From the NCBI RefSeq assembly GCF_022605725.1, contig NC_065558.1:6386001-6450000 (forward strand): a DNA stretch of 64,000 bases, written 5' to 3'. The stretch is from Anthonomus grandis grandis (Eukaryota > Arthropoda > Insecta > Coleoptera > Curculionidae). A model generated the notes under the pieces. The model made no database searches and was not told the origin of the DNA. It saw only the letters and a program-made list of their open reading frames with translations. Below are positions 47,301-59,300 of the stretch, in pieces (within the stretch, counting starts at the first letter, position 1; each line of letters opens with the position of its first letter). Made by a program: the position numbers and the translations under genes.

Positions 47301-50300
47301 CTCATACGTCGGTTATACAAACAACTTACAGGAATAAAATGGTTTTTAACTTTTGCTATAGGTTTAAGTTTATTTAAGGTTTATTAGCAGTTTTTTAAAC
47401 AAATAATATAATCACTAAAATACATTCTTCTGCTCAGCACATGAAATACACATACAGTATTGGACAAAATTAGAGAGATTCGACTACTTACGTCTTTTAT
47501 GTAAGATAAAAACGATTAAATTCCTCTTTTTGTGCTGAAGGATGTTATGTTTTGAAGTAGTTTAAAAAGGCACTAAAATAAATTTAAAATAAAAAAACAT
47601 TTCTCAAGATTTATTAGGAAAAATAAAAAAATGCAAAAAATTCTGTGCGACAAAATTAGAGAGACTTATCCTTAAAGTACATTTGTACCCTATACTAATG
47701 AAACTAACCTAATACTTTGTCCAGTACCCTTTATTCTGGATAACTTTTTCACCATAATCTATTCGGCATCGATCCAAGGAGATTCGAAATTACAGCCGGA
47801 TCCATTGATTTCCAGGCATTCTCGATTTCTTCAAATAATTGAGCACGATTCCCGATGTTTTTAGTGCGAATCTTTTTCTCTATAATCTCCCAAAGATTTT
47901 CAATTGGGTTCAAGTCCGGCGATTGCGGTGGCCATTTTAAAACTTGAATTTTGTTAGCCAAAAACCATTCCTTCACAAGTTTGGCCGTATGTTTGGGGTC
48001 GTTATCGTGTTGGAACGTGAATCTTAGCGGCATTTCCCATTCGGCGTAAGGCAACATTACATCTTCCAGTATAGTCCGATACATAAATCTATCCATAGTG
48101 CCCTCAATTTTGTGGATAGGACCCATTCCATAACCCGAAAAACAACCCCAAACCATTAAATTGCCACCTCCGTGCTTCACAGTACCATAAACATATTTTG
48201 GATCAAGCCTTTTGTTTGCTGGGCGATGTACGAACTGCGCTCCATCACTTCCAAAAATATTATATTTAGACTCGTCACTAAACAAAACCTTATTCCAGTC
48301 CTTAGCTGTCCAGTAACGGTGACGTGTTGCAAATAACATTCTAGCAGCTACATTTTTTTTTTTTGATAGATGGGGTTTTTTTGCTGGTCTCCTTCCAGGA
48401 AGCCCCGCCTCCACTAATCGCCGCCGCACAGGCCTGGATGAAACCCCAGGCGCCTCCAATTCAGCCAAAATCTGTGTTGAAGATAGACGCGGATTATTCT
48501 GACTTAGTCGTTTAATTCTCCTGTCCAGCAGTACTGAGGTTTTTCTCTTGCGGCTCCCTCTTTTAAGGTTTGTCACTCTTCCACGGAGCTGATAATTTTT
48601 TATTGTTCTGGAAACCATTTGTTTACTGACGTTGAATTGCTCTTTTATTAATTTTTGTGAGCGACCTGAGTTATAGGCTTCTATAATTTTTTCTCTTAGG
48701 TCTATGGAATAATGTTTACCACGAGGCATTGCTAATGATATTCTCAAACTAATAAACAGAAATTAAACGAATCGCGACTTCAGCGAAACTAAATACAAAA
48801 TGAGTCTCTTTAATTCTGTCGCAGTAATTTTTTATCAATGTTAAAAACATTCTTTAAATAAATGTAAACATGAGCTACAAAAATGAATTGTTGATAATAG
48901 AATTCTTGTCAACTCCGGTATACACTGCTTAACAAATATTAATATTATTTCAAGTACAAAAAATTGGAGTTGGCAAATAGAGAAGTCTCTCTAATTTTGT
49001 CCGATACTGTAGGTAACACTAATTTTGAAGTAGGAAAGTGTTTTTGTAGAATTTTTCTTTCATTCAGATCATTATCGGTCATTATTACTAATGGCTCCAA
49101 TTTAACAGTAATAATACTAATTAATGCTTCCACAGCTGCCCCAAAAATATTTGATTTTTGAGTGTTGCTAATAATAGTTGCCAAAATAATAGACCTTGTG
49201 ATCTTGAGTATCCCAGTTTGCAGTGGCATCTACAAATATTACTTCGGACGCCTGTGATATTTTTTTATCTCTTTGCATTAGTTTTGTACTTATAACGACA
49301 CCATATTGACTTTTGACTTGTACTATTTTAAAAATAACCCCTTTTTCTGAGGCCAAAATTTCTTCCAGTGTTTGCAACATGTTAGGCCCAATACGTTTTC
49401 CATAAAGTTCTTTAAATTTTTTCCTATATATTGGACAGATCTTTTTTTGTTGGAAACTCTGTGCTCAAATATTACCTCGTTATATTTAGAATTCAGTTCT
49501 GACACTTCTTCCATATAATAAGTATGATATGCTGATGAAGCAGAGTAGCCTTTTAACAAACTAATAATTTTTTGTTTTACCCCTACGCCTAAAGGTCGTT
49601 CTCTAAGAGCTTCTACTACATTGTGTCTATGATTGTGTTGTCCGTTAAAACTGTGCATGGATAATCTTTATCAACCGGTATTTTAGCCTTGGACTTCTCA
49701 AAGAAACGATGCATTGTAATTATTAACCTAGCTGGACAACTTAAATTTCTGAATTTCTTCTTTTTTACATTTTCCTGATTTTGAATATCTTGTAGAAAAG
49801 TGGCAATAGTAGTGTCTTTTAAAAATATTTCTACACCTAGCGGTACATTTAGATGCTTTATTTATGCTCCATGTTATTTTGCTTAAATCTTCAAATTCTT
49901 AAATCCATTTCTGAAATTAAAATATTATATAAGAATATTTAATAGGAATCACTTGACTTCAACTGAAATAATTTTTACATTCTTATTTTAGTTTTTAAAA
50001 ATTTATGCCACAATCAAAATTAATAATTTACATAAACTAGCAAGTTTATTAGGTGTTTTTTTCATATACCATTATAAAATAGAGCTTACCTTACGTAATT
50101 CGAATAATAAAGTGGGTATCATAATATTATCTTCCTTAAACTATACAGGATGTTACAAATTCGGGTATATGCATGGGGATCTTGCAAACTGTAAGAGATG
50201 CAAGGTAGATTAAATTAGGGCAGTTAACTTTATCACAGATATATTTTGAGTGCATGTTATGTTTCGATTTAAATACAAATACATGAACATTATACGCGAT

Positions 50301-53300
50301 TTTTTGCTTAACTGACAACACATTTTATATGTATGCCTAAAATACGTTTTATTATTCTAAACATTTGTTGTTGTGAACAGAGCTATATGAAACAAAAAAA
50401 ACAAAAGTAGGTGAGAGCAAACAACAAAAAATATATGAAATATACATACAAATAACAATTAAAATGAAATAAAACAAAGTGCTGTTAAAACCTAAAGCTA
50501 AAAAAACAGACAATCAAACTTATAATAGTAGGAACTAAATACATTAAAAGGTATCAATTTTAAAATAGGATCTTACAACAAGCAATTTCCTGACTTCCTT
50601 TTTAAATCTATAAGCTTAACGACAAATCCTGAATCAAACTGCCACCATATTTCTTGTGTATTAAAGATACTGTTTCAAGTATATAGAGACAGGGCAATGT
50701 TCAAGTTGTTCGCTACAAAGAGAGCCTTACATGAATCTGTAAGCTTTGGCTTTATTAATGTACCTATTTGTCGTTTTTTTGCGATACAAATAATGTATGC
50801 ATTAAGCGTTTAAAACAAGAAGCCCAAAGACATTGCCATTAGGGATTCAATTAATGCAAAATATACCTGTTTAGTCATACCTTTATCTAACTCATTGGAG
50901 ATTATCCTAAATGCAAAGCAGTTAGATGCAAGTTTTCTACCCAGTTGTTTAATATGTTATTGAAATTATAGTTTATTATGTATTTGAACTTAGAACATTG
51001 AAAGGCTAGAAGTAGCATGTCGTGGAACTATGGGCGGGTTTGTTTGCTTGCAACATCTCTGATGCAATGATGCCAAATGTTCATAGAGAAATGGCAAAAA
51101 TCACTTTATAATATCATAAAAATCTTCAGTTGTTTCCGAAGGCTCAAAACAATACTACTGCTCCCCTTTAATAAAATATCAAGCATTTTTTTGAAATAAA
51201 TTTGATAAGATACTCTATATCGAAGTCAATATACGTTAAATAAATGAAAATAAAGTACGAAGCAACGAGAAAACGGTTATGGCATCGCAACGCCGCTCGA
51301 TCGCATTGTTGATCCCACCGATACAAGCACTCTCTACCAGTGACGTCGTCAACAAATATTTACCTGATAAATTTTTATTAATTTTTATAGAGTTTGAGTA
51401 TAAGTAATATTACCATTTACGAGCTATTTATGTGTTTTTTTAACGGACTTCGTTAGAGGAAGGTCCTAATAAAAGGCAGCATTTTTGTCAAAGCATTTTT
51501 ATGGAAATTAAATATTTTATTAATATAATATTATAGATTGCTTAATAAATCATGTTTTAAGACACAAATTTTTATTATTTTGCATAATTTTATTGTTATT
51601 GTTATATTGAACAAAACTCAGTTTTACATCACTTACTTTATATCACATAATATATACTTCTATGGTGCTTACTTTTTCAAAGGGACAGTATTGCTTCAGC
51701 GGAAAGACTTAAAACTACAAGAATGTTCAAATTGTGAAGGAGTTGCAGGTTTTTAATAGGTTATAAGATTTTTATTATGAGTATTTAGCCTGTACAATGG
51801 TTTTGAGACATTTAACAGTGACCTATATAATACCTAATACCAATTATTATATCATATTAATTTATACTAAAAAACAAAGCTTACCTAAGAATAAAGACTA
51901 TGTACAATAGATTAGATTAGAAAGTTTATTAGTAGTAATATACAAACAAGTATTTTTACAAGTCAAATAAAATATGTAGTATGTTGGGATTTTTGGAAAA
52001 TCATGTTATTATTTCTTAAGTATTTTAATAATGACTTGAGAAATCTAATTCAATTTCTTTGGCGCAAATTTGTTTGTTGCAATCTTTGAATTTTAATTTT
52101 TTGTTCTTTATTTTTTTTCCATAATTTGGTGACAAGTGATTTAGCTTTTGAAACGGTGGAATCATCAGTGCTTAGGTCCTCAGGATATCATTTTGATTTT
52201 ACCCTAGAATAATATACATAAAAATATAGTAATACCAAAATTAAAAAAATGTATTATGACAATCCAATTGACCAATAAAATGTATGTTATTATAAAGAAT
52301 CTTTGTAATATCATACATTTGATTAATTGCATTTAATTAAACAAATATAACACAATAAAATACTGTATCACTTTTAAATAAGATATATAGAATAGGATGA
52401 TACATGGCATAAAACTAGTAGTCTATTCTGAGTGTATTTTTACCTTTTCCTTGGCTGAGTCAGGGAATGTGTAGCAGTTAAACAAAAACGGCTCGGATGA
52501 GAAATAGTAATTGTTGACCTAGACCCCATGGTAACTATTAATCTCAGATGCAGTTATTGTTGATGATGAATGATCAGATCTGTAATTATACAAAATTTGG
52601 TATATCAAGAATATTAATCTATTTTAGTTATCCATACTTGTCTATATTAGCTTCACTGTTTGTACTATATACCATTTTGGAAGCTAAAGAAGTTTTTGCA
52701 CTCTTCAGGAAAACTACCCCTGCAGCTTTGAAGGGTAAATCACTTGGTAAATTAACTGAATTATCGGCTGCTGTGTTTTTAACTAGTGCATCAGAAATCC
52801 TAGTAACAAAATAGTTTTGCACACATACCTAATTTAATAAGTGTTAGGTATAAATAAAGCTTATATGAGTAACACTAATACTTTTTGTGACGATTTTTTT
52901 GTACTAGAAAAATATATTTAAAAAAAAATACCTTTGAGGTAGAGCTGATTTTTTTAATAGTCTGCCTACTGATAATATTATCTTCCTTATATAAGAAATC
53001 ACTTCTAAGGATGTGATCTGAACAAACAAATACCTATGTTCTTTTTAATTGTGTTGATTTCCATTAATGAAATCCATTGTTCCCTTTGGGCATATATTAG
53101 GCAATCTATAATAAGTATTTGATATTTAATCAAAAAGCAAAAAAAATTACAGTAATAAATTAATATGTGGTGCCAATTACTATATGTATTATTGTAAGTT
53201 GCAATATGGTAAAACAAATAAGAAATTATCGACCAAATTTTAGGGAAAGACAAAATTAACTTTATACATAGATATCTACCTAATGTCTATATTAAAAAAA

Positions 53301-56300
53301 CATAACTATATATAGATAGGTACATTTAAAAATATAAATATTTTGGTATTTTACGCACACTTTCACATTCAAGTTTTTATTAGGTTTATATCTATAAGAT
53401 CCCCTATTCTACGTTTATGATGATGGTTACCCCATGATGTGATGTTATGAAAGTATGGGTACTTACTTGTGAAAAGATCGGCTGGAATCACCTTTTAATC
53501 ATGATGCGGCACAAACGACACAAGTTTTTGCCATCCTAGCAATTTAAAAAAACACTAAAATATGGCCTTTTTCCTTTTTAACCCAAAAATGAATGAAAAT
53601 ACCCTAATGCCGAAAATAAACAAAGAGGCCGTTTGACAGATGACACTACGCGTATGGCTCAGGCGCTTAAGCTCCGGTGTTGTCGCTTCAAATTTTTTAG
53701 AAGCAGTTTTAGGGATAAGAATGTTAATAATTTTGTTTTTTTTTGCTTAAGGATAATATATTTATTCTTAAAATAGGTTAATTGTAGTATTTATACTTTT
53801 TATTTTAAATTTTCCTATAAAATACAACACAAATAAGTTAAATTAACATTATAATGGTTGTTAAAATATAGCTAAAAATTTCCTCCGCTGGAAATTTGCG
53901 TCGACTTGACAACAGAGAATCGGCAAATATGTTTGTAAACAAAACACCCCTCTTGCCCCTGTGCACATGTTGGACTCAAACAAAGTTGTTGTTTACTAAT
54001 TCTAGCCTTTCAATGTTCTAAGTATTTGAATGCCTTCAGGTCTCCAATTCTAATCTCATTTGAGGCGTTTTGGGCGCATGTGCTTTGAATTCCACATTTC
54101 TTTTTTTTTTTTTTATTTCACATTTACCTACATTTCTTTTAGGTCCATCCTTGATGGCTGAAATGGAAATGATGTTTAGCAGCTTAGGAACTCAAAGTTT
54201 GGATCATGAAGGGTAAGAAAACTTTCTTTTTAATCACAGAACATTATTTTCTCAACTAAGTAAGAATCGTATACTTAAAACCTTTATACTAAAAGCATTT
54301 ACTTATCGTTGACAGATAATGGAAGTGTTCCTCAGAAATGCTAATATTTTACTTTTGTGATCTGTGATTAAGGACCCTCTTTCTGAAATTCTTATTATTT
54401 GAATAGTATATAAGTTAAAATTGTTTAAATCCAAGTAGTCTTCCAAATGTAGTCATTTATTCGAACTTTGAAAGGTTTCTTTACTTTTGTCAATTTATAA
54501 TTCTATCATAAAACTTGCCACTTATTTCGGAAAATTTTCCAGTTCTAACCGAAGCAACGAGCTCCGCGAAAAACTAAACACAAAACCCAAAAAACAGGCG
54601 ACCGTCAAACCAATTTCGGCTCACGACAAGAAAACTTTAGACACTGCCATAGCGTTAGCCAATGAAATCACTAGCAGGTACGTGGGTACCAAAAAAAAAA
54701 CTACGAACAATAAAAACCAAATAATTTAGGTCACTTTCTGCTACCACCCCCACGACCCCGGTTTCTCCCAACAAGAAGAAGAGCTCGTTCAGTTTCAAAT
54801 TTCCGTCGATGCACGACACGGAAAAACCTCAAGAAGCGCGAAGAAATTTCTCGCAAGAGGCCTTGTCCACTGCAGATTTACAGGTAATAACTTTTTTTCA
54901 CTTTGGTACACATCATACTAACACGATTTTCTCGCCTCTTTTTTCCCCCTCCCTATGATTTTATGTTTTAATCCTAAATATTAGAAATTCATGAGTTCTC
55001 ATTCCTCCCTCGAAGATCCCATTTCGACCCTACGGCTCCCGCTATGGGACAAAGCGTCCGCGGAATTTTATTTCGCGAAATCGCGAGAGTTACTGTCACG
55101 CCCGTTTCCCTCCTCCGTAAGGAGGATGCCTCACAGTTCATGCAGAAATCTCGTGTCTAATAACCGAGATGAGAAGTACGAAACCTGTTTTTTAAACGGT
55201 AACAGGATGACTCCCACCATAGACACCCGATTGCATAGTTTCGACGATAACTATGGCAGATCTGTGGATTATAGTGTAGAAAATGTGGCTCACAACAGAG
55301 ATCTGACTAAGTCCGAGGGGGTTACTAGGAAAACTTACGCGAATGTGGGCCCCTTTAGGCGAGACACTAGGGAATCTCAAAGTTTCAGGGAAGGAAATCA
55401 CTCCTATCGCAGACCGTTTCACTTGAACACTTCTCAATATTTTGAGACGTCTTATGTGTATTACAAAAGGGATTCGTTTGATGAACCTTTGATGACCGTA
55501 GCAGCCGAAGAGAATCACATATACGAACGCCCGAGGATTTTATCCTTTAGCGATGTACAAGAAAACATTCCGATAAGCAGAAGGAACAGCAAAAGCGTCA
55601 AGGAGCGCAACCGCAGACGTCAATCGTACAATCCGCAGGCCTACGAGTCGAGTTCGAGCGACAGCGACTGCATCTCGGTCGGTTCGGTGGATTTCGATTG
55701 GCGCAGACGTAGACGCCTGTCGAAATTTTCCAATTCGAACGCGAGCATTCGCTCGGAAATGGTGCAAAAGTCGACGAATCCCTTTTTGAAGCCGCAGTTC
55801 AGTTTGAAGCTGATTGGAAGGTCGCCGCCGCCCTCGAGCAGTGCCCTTAGCGGATTGAGTCCCACATCAGTTTCTAGGTGCAAGAAGATGTCCGAAAGCA
55901 CCTCGAGTGATTCTAGTTTGTAAGAGGATGGTTTTGGTTTAGTCGGTGTTGAAAAGTGACGTCAGTTATCGACGGATCAGGGGGTTTCATCGATTTTGTT
56001 TAGTTCGTCGCAGATATCGGGTGTCAATTTGAAAACTTAATATCTTCTGTCAATTTTATTTGTAAGCTGGATTTGGTGGCAAAGTTATCCGAAACTGGTT
56101 TGGTGAGTAGTAGACAAAAAAACCACCCGTGATCATTGAAGAAGCTCAAATTTATTTATTTATATACAGGATGTCCCCATTAACGAAATAAATTACAACA
56201 AAAATTAATAAAGGCTAGTATGGTTGATCTTAAAAGACGAATTGCAGCATAATGCTAGACAGTTCTTAGTGCAGTTTTCCGACATGTTAGGGAGGAATTC

Positions 56301-59300
56301 GAAAACAGATTTTATTATTGTTTATAGGAAAATGAGCAAGAATTTTCAGCAACTTATAAGATGAATTGAATTCAATATCAAATCGAAACTACCAGCCTAG
56401 ACATATCAGCTTTTTTAATCATTATTTAAGCAATGCTCTTATAATCAGTATTGTCCCACTCAATATTACCGGCATACAAATGCATTAAATTTATAGTTTA
56501 TGAAAGGCAACTCATGATCTTAAGAGGCTACTCTGGAAATGTCAAATCCTATAAGTTTGAATATTTCAAGTAAAAATTCAACAGTTGCTACATCAATAAT
56601 CAGTTAATCAATATTGTTCTGGTAAATATTACCAGCATACAAATGCCTCAAATTAATATTTCTCAATAGTGAAATATCCTAGTGATTCAATCAATGCTAA
56701 ATTAGTCAATATAATTTCATGTAATATACAGGGTGTTTCCTAACTACGGTACGAAACTATACAGGGTGAATTGATAGGTCGTTTTATGAAAAAAAGTTCC
56801 TATGAACGTATGTCGGGAGTTGCTTTGCTTCTGAGATACAGGGCGATGAAGGTTAAAAAAATTAACGGTATTTTAAAAATACTATAACTATCCTTAAACC
56901 GATTTGGTTGAAATTTGGTGCAGTTATTTGAAGTTATAAGACGCTTATTTAGCTGTAACTAGATTGAAATTATTAGGTCCAGTGGCGTGTCAGTGGGCAC
57001 CACATGCTTATTGTTGAGAAAAAAACAAGGCCAATAGTTAATTGTTTTGCAACTTTTTATTTATTGTTGTATTTAAGCAACTAAAAGTACAACTTTTTCG
57101 TATCTTATCTTATTATCTTCATATCTGGCTTTGTTTTCGAGAAAAAAAAATTAAGTATCTTTAACTCATTCTAAAAATTATTCCATGGACGACAACATGA
57201 AATAAAAACCAATTAATTCGATAAACAATTTTGACCTTAAAGTAAATGAGCAAAATGCCCACCTTCTGATAAAATACACGACTGCAAACGATTTATCATT
57301 GAGTGTCTGACACGCTCAAAAATACCTGAACTATCCCTTATGCCGACATACGTTCATAGGAACTTTTTTTCATAAAACGACCTAACGATTCACCCTGTAT
57401 AGTTTCGTACCGTAGTTAGGAAACACCCTGTATATACAGGGTGTTTCACTTTTTTGTAGCAGGACTTTAACAGTATTTAGAAAAATTAATTTTAAGGTAG
57501 GTTTCTCATATAAATATTGATCGTCAAACTTTTTGTTTCTGAGATACAGGGCGTCAAAGTTTCCCAAAAAAAAAAGTTTTTATTTTTTAATATCCGAACT
57601 ATCAAAGATATTGAAATCAAAATTGGTATAAATAATTCTAGGATGAAGGGTCATAATCGTAAATAATGTCATGTTTCTACGTTGGCCAGTGGCGGAGATA
57701 TGACTAATTATAAATGTTAATGTGACTAAAAAAGTAGCACGCCACTGGATTAAGTAGATTAAACGATCATTTCTAAATAGTGCATTTAATTGTAAACAAA
57801 AACGCCCTCTTGACATTTTATCGTATCTGACTCCGTTTTCTCCTCAAATTGGGTTGTAAAAATCACTTAAGATTTGAAGATAAATTTATTTCAACCGTCT
57901 AATAAATCGCAACATAGAACAATACCACAAATACAAAACAGATTACAAGAACACAAGAAACAATTAACAAATTTAAAGAAGGTATTCGAAATGTGAACCA
58001 TTTTCTGCAATACATAATTCACATCGACGAATAACCGAACGTGAAATGTTATTTATATTAATTTATTTTAATAATTTAAATAGTGTGCCATGAAATAAAA
58101 ACAGTGTCATAAAATATAAATGTAATTTATTTATAAATGTATTTCTGTATTTGTAAGAGTCCATCGACAAATTATTGAGAATGGTTTAGGCAATGTACGA
58201 GTAAATGAAAATAATGTAAATTTTCGAATAGAGAGAAATAGGCAACAAATTTTGCGTGAGTTCAACAGAGATCCTACAATAAGTATTAGAAGAGTTTCCG
58301 CTGGTTTAGGAATTTCAGCTTCCCGTGTTTACCGAGTGTTAAGACGGGATCATAGACGTCCTTATCATTTGCAGCCTGTTCAGGGATTACAACCAGGAGA
58401 TGAAGAACAAAGAACTGCATTTTGTCGTTGGATTCTTAATGCAGCTAATAATACTCCAGGTTTTTTAAATAACGTGTTGTGGAGCGATGAGTCGTGCTTC
58501 ACTCGGCGTGGAGTGGTCAATTTCCATAATCAGCACATTTGGGCGCATGAAAATTCACATGGAATTCGACCAAGAAACTTCCAGCATGAATTTAGTGTTA
58601 ATGTCTGGATTGGTATTTATGACAATCGACTTTTTGGACCATATTTTTTGCCACCACGGGTAAATGCTGCAGCCTTCTTGGAATTTTTAGAACGGGAGCA
58701 TGAGAATATGTGGGAAGATATTCCTTTAAATTTAAGGAAACGGAGTTGGTTCCAGCTTGACGGTTGTCCTGCGCATTATGGGAGAATTGTGCGAAACTGG
58801 TTGGATACCCATTATCCAGAAAGGTGGATGGGTCGTGGAGGGCCAGTAGCGTGGCCTCCACGATCCCCAGACTTAAAACCCTTAGACTTTTCAGTATGGG
58901 GATTTTTAAAAGAAAGAGTGTATGCGACACCTGTTCCAACAAGGGATGACCTTATAAATAGAATTAGGATTACTTGTAATGAAATAGTACCATTTTTAAA
59001 TAACATTTCACGTTCGGTTATTCGTCGATGATTTCGAACACCTTCTTTAAATTTGTTAATTGTTTTTAAGTGATTTTTACAACCCAATTTGAGGAGAAAA
59101 CGGAGTCAGATACGAAAAACTATCAAGAGGGCATTTTTGTTTACAATTAAATGCACTATTTAGAAATCATCGTTTAATCGACTTAATCCAGTGGCGTACT
59201 ACTTTTTTAGTCACATTAACATTATTAATTAGTCATATCTCCGCCACTGGCCAACGTAGACAGATGACATTATTTACGATTATGACCCTTCATCCTAGAA

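Larger units (their letters stand above)
47340..49920 (-). pseudogene. FLYWCH/MULE-type transposase relic interrupted by the Tc1 element
   Basis: On the minus strand, running left from about 49,915, pieces give a Cys/His-rich FLYWCH-like finger (FKRHYYCHFSTRYSKSGKC, LSCPARLIITMHRF, FNGQHNHRHNVVEALRERP). Next come a helical region (about 49,600-49,400) and the MULE catalytic core: QASEVIFVDATANWDTQDHK and VIMTDNDLNERKILQKHFPT. Here the Tc1 element intervenes. On its other side CVFHVLSRRMYFSDY continues the core, as in related proteins where LCLFHVLR follows the second Asp block. Several frame changes and the insertion make it non-functional. Confidence 0.65.

Noticed and set aside
52548..52814. 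88-codon plus-strand ORF with hydrophobic start as a membrane protein gene
   Set aside because: It sits inside the long dispersed repeat, overlaps an opposite-strand ORF, and has no partner exons or known similarity.
55192..55901. Minus-strand ORFs opposite the Ack alternative exon
   Set aside because: Shadows of the long plus-strand coding exon; no independent similarity.
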